Shown: piece after piece, positions 17,519 to 26,250 of the stretch
Layout of the letters: the number at the start of each line of letters is the position of its first letter
Position numbering within the stretch: the first letter of the stretch is position 1
Source of the DNA: Bradyrhizobium tropiciagri
GTDB taxonomy: Bacteria; Pseudomonadota; Alphaproteobacteria; Rhizobiales; Xanthobacteraceae
Direction: 5' to 3'
Assembly: GCF_018130505.1 (NCBI RefSeq)
Contig: NZ_JAFCKH010000001.1
Span: 1 to 64,000, forward strand
DNA: 64,000 bases
Notes under the pieces: generated by a model
Told to the model about the DNA's origin: nothing
The model's input: the letters and a program-made list of their open reading frames with translations, nothing else
Databases searched by the model: none
Made by a program: the position numbers and the translations under genes

Positions 17519-18309
17519 CCAACCCGACGTCCAAGACGTTCTACAATCATCGTATCTTCGTGAACTACGATGCGGATGCCTATCGGCAGTATCTGCTCGA
17601 TATCGTCGATACCGAGCATTGGCCGAAGGAGGAGGAGTTCCGCCTCAAGCTCGGGCTGATGGCGTGGGGCACGATCCTGGTCTACCAGTCGCGCATGGTG
17701 GCATCCGATTTCCAGCGCCGGCTCAAGGGTCTGGTCAACGCGAAGGGCGAGTTTCTGCACCAGAGCCCGTCGCTGCCGTTCGCCCGGCCGCTCTACCGCC
17801 AGCAATTGGCGATGCAGCTCGCGATCGAAATCATTACACGTGCGCCGGAAGTCAAGGAGCGCATCAACGAGGCGCCGATCGTGGCGCAGTACATCTACGA
17901 CACGCTTTACATGCCGAGCTTCTACCATGAGCGAGGTCCCGGCGAGATGTCGCCCGAAGGAGGGATCACGGAGTTCGCGATGACGCGCGACGACCTGCTC
18001 AACCACCTGTGGCGTCGCTCGCGCGGCGAACCGGAGGATGACCAGTGGAAGACTTTCATTCCGCCGGCGACGGTCAACTATTTGTTCGAGGGCGTGCTGG
18101 ACAAGTATTTCAAGCTGCTTGCCGAGCCAAAGAACATTCAGAGCAAGACAAACCAATATGCCGACGAGCTGCCGGACGCCGATCGGCGGCTTTGGCTTGA
18201 ACTTGCCGATGTCGCGAACCGCGCCCGGCCGATCGCAACCTACAGGGTCAACCTGGCCCAGCACGGCCCGCCGGCGGCCACGAACGGAGAAACACCGCCC
18301 AATGGCTGA
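17515..18309 (+). CDS. Probable C-terminal part of the KAP NTPase, in the -1 frame
   Basis: 264 residues from a GTG that overlaps the previous stop (GTGA). The opening FYNHRIFVNYDADAYRQYLL resembles the lid region that follows the sensor-1 segment in intact KAP NTPases, where a Tyr-Phe..His-Arg-hydrophobic stretch is usual. The rest is helical and charged, with no catalytic motif of its own. It may be a separate translationally coupled subunit, the product of programmed -1 frameshifting near ggcgggaggg (17501-17510), or the result of a one-base mutation or sequencing error. The ORF has no strong ribosome site of its own. It overlaps the fourth gene by 8 bp. Confidence 0.72.
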   Translation: MTNPTSKTFYNHRIFVNYDADAYRQYLLDIVDTEHWPKEEEFRLKLGLMAWGTILVYQSRMVASDFQRRLKGLVNAKGEFLHQSPSLPFARPLYRQQLAMQLAIEIITRAPEVKERINEAPIVAQYIYDTLYMPSFYHERGPGEMSPEGGITEFAMTRDDLLNHLWRRSRGEPEDDQWKTFIPPATVNYLFEGVLDKYFKLLAEPKNIQSKTNQYADELPDADRRLWLELADVANRARPIATYRVNLAQHGPPAATNGETPPNG

Positions 18310-20053
18310 GGACCGCAAGCCGCGCCGGCCGAGACCGCGGAAGGGTAAGCCCGCATCACTTGCCGCCGCGGCGACCGAGGGCGACACCGCGGAGGCTCGC
18401 TATCGCGCGACTGACGAGCCGAAGCGGATCGCAACGATGTATTTCCAGTTCACGGCCGACCGCTTCGGCTTTGCCACGACGCGAGACGCCGAAGACGAAA
18501 TCGGATATGCGCGAGCGGCGCTCGACGCGCTCGATAGCTGGTCCGATACCATCAAGAATCTGCTGGGTGACTCCGACCGCGGGCAACTCGCGGTCGGCAA
18601 TGCGCGGTTGTTGCCGCTCAATCCGACCTGGAACTCGACGTCAGACGCGCGGCAACGGGTGCGGGACAATCTGGGTGGCCGCATCGAGACGTTGCCCAAG
18701 AGCGGCGAATTGATCGATCAGGGGACCCGTGATGCGGTTGAGGAACTGCGCAACTATTTGCGCATGCTCTGGACCTGGCACCGGACCATTGAAGCCGGGC
18801 TCTGGGTCGCGACCATCGCAGCGCAAGGCTCGACCTCGGACGATCCGCGGCAGGCCCTGCTGCGTGGAGTTGCTGCGATCGAGGAGGTCGGCGAGTTCGA
18901 CAACGTCGACACGCCGAAGCGCATCCTCGAGGCGCTGCGTGAGGTCGTGACGCAGGCTGACAGCGTTGTCGCGAACACGACGGGAACGTCGGCGCTGACT
19001 GACCGGATCGTTGCTGTCGTCAGGGACGCAGCTGCGGCGCTGCGTCGCGATGCCGACGCCGATGAGTTGACCGATCCCAAGCTGCTCGGCGGCTGGGCTG
19101 CGGACCTGAGGAAGAAGTTGAGCCGGCATCAACACGAGAAGAGGCTGCCGGTCGGTGAATGGACCGCCGTTGAAGGAATCTATTGGCGCCAATGGCAATG
19201 GCCGATGGAGGGAGCGGTACGGCGCAAGGAGCCGTTCGACAAGATCGACAGGATGTCGGTGTTCGACCTCATGATGGCTGCGCGCTACGCCAACGATATT
19301 TTCCTGCACTGGCGTGGCGGCCTGCTCTCGATCGCGCAATGGTCGCGCATCCTGTCGGTCACGTCGCCGGCCCGGCTTGAGACCATACGCGAACCGGCCC
19401 AGGCAGCGATCAGCCAGCTTGGATTTCCAGAACTTGTCGCGTTGCTGGCGCGGACGGAAACACCAACCAAGCTGACAATTCGCAGCGGGAACGCGCCACC
19501 ATTGGTGGCGCTGTCTCTTCAAGAAGAGTCGGCGTTGCAGTCATGGCGCCCGGACTCGGCCGTTCGCGCATTTGCGCTGCGGCCGCGCCCGCAGGAGGAG
19601 AATGACGTCCAAATCGCGCATGATGGCACGGGGAAAGACATGCGCGATTCAACGCTGGCGCATCTGATTGACAGCTACTTCACGGAACGTGGTATCGCCA
19701 AATTGCACCTCGTCGAGGTGCCGCCGCGAGGGACCATCAAGGAGATGGCCCGCAAAATGGGCTGGCTCGCCGGTGAGATCGGCTGGAGCCGCGTCTATTG
19801 CTGCGAGACGGTCCTGACCGGCTCTGACCGCTCGCTGCTGCTCTCCGCCCGCGATGTCCGCGAACTCGTCGAGGACGTGCGGCGGAAATTCCCGGAACTG
19901 CTGGCGCGCGAATCGATATCGATATTGGGCAGGCTCTACGCCGACATCTACCGCAGTTTCCGGCGGATCGTGGTTGCCACGGGCAGCCAGGACTGGCGGA
20001 TCGTCAGATTGCTGCAGCGGATATTCGGGCCGACCGATTCGAGCGCGTCCTGA
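18302..20053 (+). CDS. Unknown 583-residue protein, last gene of the OmpA/KAP operon
   Basis: The ATG overlaps the previous ORF by 8 bp. The first 20 residues are very basic (RKPRRPRPRKGKP). The rest is soluble and mixed helical, without a membrane segment or any enzyme motif I recognise. Trp-rich stretches include LRMLWTWHRTIEAGLW and YWRQWQWPMEG. A C-terminal region (about 430-570) with GWLAGEIGWSRVYCCETV and SARDVRELVEDVRRKFPELL may be a separate domain. Tight overlap with the NTPase argues that it works in the same complex, perhaps as a cytosolic effector or specificity subunit. This is inference only. Confidence 0.75.
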   Translation: MAEDRKPRRPRPRKGKPASLAAAATEGDTAEARYRATDEPKRIATMYFQFTADRFGFATTRDAEDEIGYARAALDALDSWSDTIKNLLGDSDRGQLAVGNARLLPLNPTWNSTSDARQRVRDNLGGRIETLPKSGELIDQGTRDAVEELRNYLRMLWTWHRTIEAGLWVATIAAQGSTSDDPRQALLRGVAAIEEVGEFDNVDTPKRILEALREVVTQADSVVANTTGTSALTDRIVAVVRDAAAALRRDADADELTDPKLLGGWAADLRKKLSRHQHEKRLPVGEWTAVEGIYWRQWQWPMEGAVRRKEPFDKIDRMSVFDLMMAARYANDIFLHWRGGLLSIAQWSRILSVTSPARLETIREPAQAAISQLGFPELVALLARTETPTKLTIRSGNAPPLVALSLQEESALQSWRPDSAVRAFALRPRPQEENDVQIAHDGTGKDMRDSTLAHLIDSYFTERGIAKLHLVEVPPRGTIKEMARKMGWLAGEIGWSRVYCCETVLTGSDRSLLLSARDVRELVEDVRRKFPELLARESISILGRLYADIYRSFRRIVVATGSQDWRIVRLLQRIFGPTDSSAS

Positions 20054-20308
20054 CTAAACGCTGTTTTTTCCGCCGGTCCGCGCTGCTCAAATTCGCGGCG
20101 CTGCAGGCCGCCTGAAGCAGGGTTCGTGCGACGGCGCAAACGCGTCTGCCCAGTGCGTGAGCATATTCAGCTGCGCCCACCCACTACTTTAGTTGCCATC
20201 AACGCATGGCGATCTGCACGCAGTTTCACTTGCTGCGCGTTTTGTCGCAGCTATAGTCGCGCCCCAACAGAGCTCGAAGCAGCCGAAGAACAAGAGGAGT
20301 GAAACAGA

Positions 20309-21562
20309 GTGAGAAAAACATCCCGAATAACGTTTCATGCGTTGCAACAACTCGCGGGAGTAGCTGTCCTTGGCCTGATGGCGACAGCCCCGAATGGCGC
20401 ACTGGCCGCAGATACACTCAAGATCGGCGTGATCGCCGAAGCGCAGGCGATCGCCGGCGCGTCGATCCCGCAGGCGGCGCAGCTCGCCGCCGACGAGATC
20501 AACGCCAAGGGCGGCATCGACGGCCGCAAGATCGAGATCGTCACCTACGACAATCACTCCTCCTCGGCGGATTCGGTGCGCGCATTCCAGCGCGCGGTAA
20601 ATGAGGACAAGGTCAACGCCGTCATCTCCAGCTACATCAGCGAGGTGGTTCTGGCGCTGGAGCCGTGGGCTTCGCGGCTGAAGACGCCCTTTGTCACCCC
20701 GGGAGCTGCTTCCAACGAGATCAGCAAGAGCGTCCACGCCGATTACGAAAAGAACAAGTACACCTTCCACGGCTATCTGACCTCGGCGGCGCTGGCGCTG
20801 TCGGTGTGCGATTCCGCCAAGGATCTGCTGGTCGATCAGAAGCACATGAAGACTGCCGTCATCATGAGCGAGGACGCCGCATGGACCAAGCCGCTCGACG
20901 TCGGCTACGAAGAGTGCCTGCCGAAGATCGGGCTCAAGGTCGTCGACCACATCCGCTTCTCGCCCGACACCACCGACTTCACGCCGATCTTCAACAAGAT
21001 CGAGGCGGCGAAGCCGGACGTCATCATCACCGGCATCTCGCATGTCGGCGTGCAGCCGACGGTGCAGTGGAAGAACCAGCAGGTGCCGATCCCGATGTTC
21101 GGCATCTCCTCGCAGGCGACCAACGAGACCTTCGGCAAGGATACCAACGATGCCGCCGAAGGGGTGCTGTACCAGGGCGTGTCGGGGCCGAACGTCGCGG
21201 TGACGCCGAAGTCGGTGCCGTTCGCGGAAGCCTTCAAGAAGCGCTTCGGCAACTATCCGTCCTATGCCGGCTACACCGCCTATGACGAGGTCTACTACAT
21301 CGCGGACGCGGTGAAGCGCGCCGGTTCGATCGAGGCCGACAAGATGGTCGCGGCGCTGGAGCAGACCGATTGGGAAGGTACCATCGGGCGCGTCCAGTTC
21401 TACGGCAAGGACGATCCGTTCACCCACTCGATCAAATACGGCAAGGGTCTGATCACCGGGCTGATGCTGCAGTGGCAGGGCGGCAAGCAGGTCGCGGTCT
21501 GGCCCAAGGAAGTCGCCAAGAGCGAGCTCAAGTTCCCGAGTTTCGTCAAGGCGACGAACTAA
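20309..21562 (+). CDS. Branched-chain-type ABC transporter substrate-binding protein 1
   Basis: The 417-residue periplasmic protein binds an amino acid-like or small organic ligand and delivers it to the LivH/LivM-type permeases encoded next. A Sec signal peptide (to about residue 34, GALAAD) precedes a type I fold of the LivK/LivJ kind: LKIGVIAEAQ, LAADEINAKGGIDG, GRKIEIVTYDN, VVLALEPWASRLK. The GTG start at 20309 is set by an upstream agaggag. The 28-bp hairpin after the stop probably limits read-through, so the binding protein is made in excess. It is closely similar along its length to the second binding protein at 24998. The ligand cannot be read from sequence. Confidence 0.92.
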   Translation: MRKTSRITFHALQQLAGVAVLGLMATAPNGALAADTLKIGVIAEAQAIAGASIPQAAQLAADEINAKGGIDGRKIEIVTYDNHSSSADSVRAFQRAVNEDKVNAVISSYISEVVLALEPWASRLKTPFVTPGAASNEISKSVHADYEKNKYTFHGYLTSAALALSVCDSAKDLLVDQKHMKTAVIMSEDAAWTKPLDVGYEECLPKIGLKVVDHIRFSPDTTDFTPIFNKIEAAKPDVIITGISHVGVQPTVQWKNQQVPIPMFGISSQATNETFGKDTNDAAEGVLYQGVSGPNVAVTPKSVPFAEAFKKRFGNYPSYAGYTAYDEVYYIADAVKRAGSIEADKMVAALEQTDWEGTIGRVQFYGKDDPFTHSIKYGKGLITGLMLQWQGGKQVAVWPKEVAKSELKFPSFVKATN

Positions 21563-21570
21563 CAAGGGAT

Positions 21571-21598
21571 AATGCTCCCGGCCCCGGCCGGGAGCATT
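21571..21598 (+). terminator. Hairpin between binding protein and permease genes
   Basis: A near-perfect inverted repeat, aatgctcccggcc facing ggccgggagcatt, is followed by cttcttc. It starts 8 bases after the binding-protein stop and lies about 77 bp before the permease start. The poor U-tract suggests partial termination or 3'-end protection of the upstream message rather than a full stop, a common arrangement in liv operons. Confidence 0.75.
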
Positions 21599-21674
21599 CT
21601 TCTTCAAGCCACGCGTGTTCCAAAGCCACGCGTCCTCCACAAACAGGTAGCCCTGCTGCCGCGGCTAATCCGAG

Positions 21675-22550
21675 ATGCTTGCGTTACAAATCCTGATCGA
21701 TGGCTTCGCCATCAGTGCCCTGTATGCCCTCGGCGCCACCGGCTTCACCCTGATCTTCGGGGTCTCCGGCGTGCTCAATCTCTCCCACGGTGCCATCATG
21801 GTGGCTGCGGCGGTCGCGGCCTGGGCCGCGGCCAGCGTGCTGCACCTCGACACCTACTCGGGGGCACTCGTCGGTGTCGGCGTCGCGCTGATCGTGGCGT
21901 TTGCGACCTACTTCGCGGTCGTCAAGCCGATCCAGAATTCGCGGCGCATCCCCAATGAGGAGAAGGAGATCTTCGTCCTCACCGGCACCCTGCTGTGGGG
22001 CATCATGATCCAGGAGCTGATCGCCTATTTCTTCACCAACAATGCCAAGACGGTGCTGCCGATCATCGAGGGCGTGGTCACCATCTTCGGCGTCCGCACC
22101 CCGCGCAACGAGATCTTCACCGCGATCGTCTGCTGCCTCGTGATCGGCCTGCTGTGGCTGCTGGTGAACCGCACGCGGACCGGCAAGGCGGTGCTGGCGG
22201 CCTCGATGAATCCGCGCGGTGTCACGCTGCTCGGGCTCGAGCTCACGCAAATCTACATCGTGGTGTGGGGGATCTACGGCATTCTCGCCGGCATCGCCGG
22301 CGTGCTGCTCGGCATGTTCCTCGGCGTCAGCTCCTACAGCGTCGGGCCGCTCACTGCGAGCGCATTCTCGATCGTGGTGCTCGGCGGCCTCGGCAGCGTG
22401 TCCGGTTCGCTGATCGCGGCGTTCGTCGTCGGCTATCTCGAAACCCTGACGGCCTATCTGATCTCGCCGGCCTACCGCACCATTCCGGCGTTGCTGCTGC
22501 TTGTGTTCGTGATGTACATCCGGCCGCAGGGCCTCTTGGGGAGGCGCTGA
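21675..22550 (+). CDS. livH: LivH-type ABC transporter permease
   Basis: The 291-residue inner-membrane protein is one of the two pore subunits of the HAAT (branched-chain) importer family. It opens with LQILIDGFAISALYALGATG and then GVSGVLNLSHGAIMV, both characteristic of LivH. LGGLGSVSGSLIAAFVVGY near the C-terminus is the family coupling motif. About eight hydrophobic helices are visible. The next permease begins one base after its stop. Confidence 0.93.
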   Translation: MLALQILIDGFAISALYALGATGFTLIFGVSGVLNLSHGAIMVAAAVAAWAAASVLHLDTYSGALVGVGVALIVAFATYFAVVKPIQNSRRIPNEEKEIFVLTGTLLWGIMIQELIAYFFTNNAKTVLPIIEGVVTIFGVRTPRNEIFTAIVCCLVIGLLWLLVNRTRTGKAVLAASMNPRGVTLLGLELTQIYIVVWGIYGILAGIAGVLLGMFLGVSSYSVGPLTASAFSIVVLGGLGSVSGSLIAAFVVGYLETLTAYLISPAYRTIPALLLLVFVMYIRPQGLLGRR

Positions 22551-22551
22551 G

Positions 22552-23478
22552 ATGGCCAGTTTCTTCACCTCGCGCCTGTTCTTCATCTCGCTCGCCTGCG
22601 TCGTGGTCGCCGCGACGCTGCCGCTCTACGTCTCCGGCTACGTGCTCGGGCTGCTCACCGTCGCATTCTATTTCGGCGTGTTCGCGATGGCCTGGGACTT
22701 GCTGTTCGGCTTCGCCGGCGAGGTCAATTTCGGGCCGACCTTCCTGATCGGCACCGGCGCCTACACGGCGGGGATCCTCAACAACCAGTTCGGCTGGTCG
22801 GTCTATCTCTGTATCCTGCTCGGCGCGCTGGCCTCCGTCATCGCCGGCTTCGTGCTGGCGCTGCCGGCGCTGCGGGTGAGGGGGCCGTATTTCGGCCTGA
22901 CCACGCTGGTCGCGGTGTTGATGCTGCAGAACTTCATCGTGGTGTTCGCCGATCTCACCGGCGGTGAGATCGGTCTGACCATCCCCGATGTCATCACCAT
23001 CAATGCCGGCGCCAATTACTGGATTGCGCTCGGCTTCATGACGATCAGCGCGGCGATCCTCTACGGCCTGTCGCAATCGCCGGTCGGACTCGTGCTGCAG
23101 GCGAGCGGCCAGGATCCGGTGCAGGCCGGCGCGCTCGGCTTCAACATCGTCAAGCACAAGCTCGCCGCCTTCATCGTCAGCGCGTTCTTCTCCGGGCTGT
23201 CGGGAGCGCTGCTGGTGTTCTACTTCGGCACCGCCTCTGTCGGCACCGTGGTCGACGTCGCGGTCGGCGTCAACGTCATCGTCTCCGCCGTGCTCGGCGG
23301 AAGGCGCACCGTGCTGGGCGCAGCGCTGGGCGCGATCTTCCTGATCGTCGCCGGCGAGTTCCTGCGGCCGACCGGCGAGCTGGCGACCTTCATCGTCTCG
23401 GCGGTCGCGCTGCTCGTCGTCCTGTTCTTTCCCGGCGGTTTCCTCGGAGCGGCCTTGTCACGCGAGGCGCGCTCTTGA
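22552..23478 (+). CDS. livM: LivM-type ABC transporter permease
   Basis: The 308-residue partner of LivH. Typical features are AWDLLFGFAGEVNFGPTFLI (the LivM 'GxxSLGHAAFF' equivalent), RGPYFGLTTLVAV, and the coupling loop VIVSAVLGGRRTVLGAALGA. The family usually has SLGHA at the first motif, whereas EVNFGP is found here, a variant also seen in rhizobial homologues. The stop TGA shares one base with the start of the ATPase gene. Confidence 0.92.
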   Translation: MASFFTSRLFFISLACVVVAATLPLYVSGYVLGLLTVAFYFGVFAMAWDLLFGFAGEVNFGPTFLIGTGAYTAGILNNQFGWSVYLCILLGALASVIAGFVLALPALRVRGPYFGLTTLVAVLMLQNFIVVFADLTGGEIGLTIPDVITINAGANYWIALGFMTISAAILYGLSQSPVGLVLQASGQDPVQAGALGFNIVKHKLAAFIVSAFFSGLSGALLVFYFGTASVGTVVDVAVGVNVIVSAVLGGRRTVLGAALGAIFLIVAGEFLRPTGELATFIVSAVALLVVLFFPGGFLGAALSREARS

Positions 23479-24956
23479 TGGATCAGACTGTGACCACTGC
23501 AACGCTCTCCGTCCGCGGACTGACCAAAAGATTCGGCGGCCTCACCGCTGTGAAGAATCTCTCCTTCGAACTGCATCCCGGCGAGATCCTCGGCCTGATC
23601 GGGCCGAACGGCTCGGGAAAATCGACCGCGATGAAGAGCGTGATGGGCATCGAGCGCCCGACCGCCGGCGAGGTGCTGTTCGAGGGCGAGAACGTCGCCG
23701 GCCTGCCCGCGCACAAGATCGCGCGCAAGGGCTTTGGCATGGTGTTCCAGCATTCGCGGCCGCTGAACCGGCAGACCGTGCTGGAGAACATCATGGTCGC
23801 GCTGCTGCCCGACAGCCTGTTCATGCTATTCCCCGACAAGGCGCTGACCGAGCGTGCCAAATGGATCGCCGAGCGCGTCGGCCTCGGCGCGGTGATGGAC
23901 CGCCGCCCGCCGACGCTGCCGTTCGCCGATCTGCGCCGGCTGGAGCTGGCGAAGGCGATCGCGCGTGATCCAAAAGTGGTGCTGGTCGACGAGCCCTTCG
24001 CCGGCCTCACCAGCGCCGAGGTCGGCACGTTCTCTACATTGATCCGCAGCTTCCGCGACGAGGGCCGCGCGGTGATGCTGGTCGATCACAACGTCAAGAG
24101 CGTCGCGGCGCTGGTCGACCGCGTGCTCGCGATGTATCTCGGCGAGGAGATCACGACCGGCCGCGCCGAGGATGTGATGAAGAACGAGACCGTGCGGCGG
24201 GTCTATCTCGGCGGCGCGATCGAGACCCATGCGCGGCCCGAGACCTCGTTCAAAGACAAGGTGCCGTTGCTGCAGGTCGAGAATGTCAGCGTGCATTACG
24301 GCAAGGCGCAGGCGCTCGAGAACGTCTCGATCCACGTCCATGAGGGCGAGTTCGTCTCCATCGTTGGGCTGAACGGCGCCGGCAAGACCACGCTGTTCAA
24401 CACCATCTCCGGCTTCCTGCCGTACACCGGCGACATCATCCGCGGTGGCGAGAAGCTGCGCGGCACAGGGCCCGCAAAGATCGCCCGCTCGGGCCTCGTG
24501 CAGTGCCCAGAATCGCGCGAGCTGTTCGGCGAGATGACGGTGCGGGAGAATCTCGACCTCGGCGGCCAGCATCTGTCCGATGCGGCGCGAGCGCAGCAGC
24601 TCGCCTGGCTGTTCGAGCTGTTCCCGATCCTGAAGGAGCGGCAAGGGCAGATGGCGCAGACGCTGTCCGGCGGCGAGCAGCAGATGCTGGCGATCGGCCG
24701 CGCACTGATGATGCAGCCGCAGATCCTGATCCTCGACGAGCCGACGCTCGGCCTTGCGCCCGTGATCCTCGAGCTGCTGTCGAAGGCACTGGAGAAGCTG
24801 CGCCAGACCACCAAGATCACGGTGCTGCTCGGCGAGCAGAACGTGACCTTCGCGCTTCCCCATGCCGACCGCGTCTATGTGCTGGAGCACGCCAGGATCG
24901 TCTGGGAAGGCGATCCCGGCCGGTTCGCCGCCGAGGCGGGCAAGGACTTTCTCTGA
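23478..24956 (+). CDS. Fused LivG-LivF ABC transporter ATPase
   Basis: 492 residues containing two ABC ATPases in one chain. The LivG-like half has Walker A GPNGSGKS (42-49), a degenerate signature (LPFADLRRLELAKAI in place of LSGGQ), Walker B VVLVDEPFAGL and the switch His in LVDHNV. The LivF-like half (from about residue 255) has Walker A GLNGAGKTT, signature LSGGEQQML, Walker B ILILDEPTLGL, and Gln-Asn in LLGEQNV where the switch His is expected. So each half carries one weakened element. ATG 23478 is preferred over a TTG three bases earlier. It energises the LivH/LivM channel. Confidence 0.92.
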   Translation: MDQTVTTATLSVRGLTKRFGGLTAVKNLSFELHPGEILGLIGPNGSGKSTAMKSVMGIERPTAGEVLFEGENVAGLPAHKIARKGFGMVFQHSRPLNRQTVLENIMVALLPDSLFMLFPDKALTERAKWIAERVGLGAVMDRRPPTLPFADLRRLELAKAIARDPKVVLVDEPFAGLTSAEVGTFSTLIRSFRDEGRAVMLVDHNVKSVAALVDRVLAMYLGEEITTGRAEDVMKNETVRRVYLGGAIETHARPETSFKDKVPLLQVENVSVHYGKAQALENVSIHVHEGEFVSIVGLNGAGKTTLFNTISGFLPYTGDIIRGGEKLRGTGPAKIARSGLVQCPESRELFGEMTVRENLDLGGQHLSDAARAQQLAWLFELFPILKERQGQMAQTLSGGEQQMLAIGRALMMQPQILILDEPTLGLAPVILELLSKALEKLRQTTKITVLLGEQNVTFALPHADRVYVLEHARIVWEGDPGRFAAEAGKDFL

Positions 24957-24997
24957 CGTTGGAAGATTAACAACAAAGCAAAACAAGGGAGATCATC

Positions 24998-26239
24998 ATG
25001 TCACGATATTCAGCAGCCACTCGCGCGAGCCTGTTGGCTTCGGCGATCGCGCTCTGCCTCGCGGCGCCGGCCTATGCGCAGTCGAAGGATCCGATCAAGA
25101 TCGGCGTGATCGCCGAGGTGCAGTCGATCGCAGGTGCGGCGACGCCGGGCGGCGCGCAGATCGCCGCCGACGAAATCAATGCCAAGGGCGGCGTGATGGG
25201 CCGCAAGATCGAGATCGTCACCTACGACAACAAGTCGTCATCGGCGGACTCGGTGCGCGCCTTCCAGCGCGCGGTCAGCGAGGACAAGGTGTCGGCGGTG
25301 ATCGCCAGCTACATCAGCGAGGTGGTGCTGGCGCTGGAGCCGTGGGCGTCGCGGCTGAAGATGCCGCTGATCACGCCCGGCGCTGCGTCGAACGAGATCA
25401 CCAAGGCGGTACACAATGACTATGAGAAGAACAAGTACACCTTCCACGGCTACCTGACCTCGGCCGCGCAGGCGCAACTGGTCTGCGATGCCGCCAAGGA
25501 GCTGCTCGCCGACAAGCTCAAGTTCAAGTCGGCGGCGATCATGAGCGAGGATGCGGCCTGGACCAAACCGCTCGATATCGGCTACGAGGCCTGCCTGCCG
25601 AAGGCCGGGCTGAAGGTGGTCGAGCACATCCGCTTCTCGCCTGATACCACCGACTTCACGCCGATCTTCAACAAGATCGAGGCCGCCAAGCCCGACGTGA
25701 TCGTGACCGGCATCTCCCATGTCGGCGTGCAGCCGACGGTGCAGTGGAAGAACCAGCAGGTGCCGATCCCGATGTTCGGCATTTCGGCACAAGCGCTGAG
25801 CCCGTCGTTCTGGGGCGACACCAACGGCGCCGCCGAGGGCGTGCCGTCGCTCGCGGTCGCAACCCCCGACGTCGCGGTGACGCCGAAGACGAAGCCGTTC
25901 GCGGCCGCCTTCAAGGCCAAGTACGGCACGCCGCCGGCCTATACCGGCTACACCGCCTATGACGAGGTCTACATCATCGCGGAGGCGATCCAGCGCGCCG
26001 GCTCGACCGATCCGGACAAGATGGTGACCGAGCTCGAGAAGACCGACTTCGAGGGCACCATCGGCAAGATCCAGTTCTACGGCAAGAACGACGAGTTCAC
26101 CCACGGCATCAAGTCCGGTCCGGGCGCTGTGACCGGCCTCGTGTTCCAGTGGCAGAACGGCAAGCAGATCACGGTCTGGCCGAAGGCGATCGCCGAGGGC
26201 GAGATGAAGTTTCCGAATTTTGTAAAGCTGTCGCAGTAA
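24998..26239 (+). CDS. Branched-chain-type ABC transporter substrate-binding protein 2
   Basis: A 413-residue periplasmic protein closely similar to the first binding protein of the operon. Shared blocks include IKIGVIAE, EINAKGG, GRKIEIVTYDN, ALEPWASRLK, SEDAAWTKPLD, RFSPDTTDFTPIF and QPTVQWKNQQVPIP. The signal peptide ends near APAYAQ. Differences cluster around SAQALSPSFWGDTN, where the first protein has SSQATNETFGKDTN, which could alter ligand contact. It follows the ATPase by 41 bp with a good gggag site. Two paralogous receptors probably feed one transporter. A palindromic repeat follows the stop. Confidence 0.92.
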   Translation: MSRYSAATRASLLASAIALCLAAPAYAQSKDPIKIGVIAEVQSIAGAATPGGAQIAADEINAKGGVMGRKIEIVTYDNKSSSADSVRAFQRAVSEDKVSAVIASYISEVVLALEPWASRLKMPLITPGAASNEITKAVHNDYEKNKYTFHGYLTSAAQAQLVCDAAKELLADKLKFKSAAIMSEDAAWTKPLDIGYEACLPKAGLKVVEHIRFSPDTTDFTPIFNKIEAAKPDVIVTGISHVGVQPTVQWKNQQVPIPMFGISAQALSPSFWGDTNGAAEGVPSLAVATPDVAVTPKTKPFAAAFKAKYGTPPAYTGYTAYDEVYIIAEAIQRAGSTDPDKMVTELEKTDFEGTIGKIQFYGKNDEFTHGIKSGPGAVTGLVFQWQNGKQITVWPKAIAEGEMKFPNFVKLSQ

Positions 26240-26250
26240 GCCTCAGCACC

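Noticed and set aside
14496-20053. Direct naming of the operon as Zorya or another known defence system
   Set aside because: Only part-by-part resemblance is visible. No MotA-like subunit pair or recognised Zorya helicase/nuclease is present, so the name is not justified.
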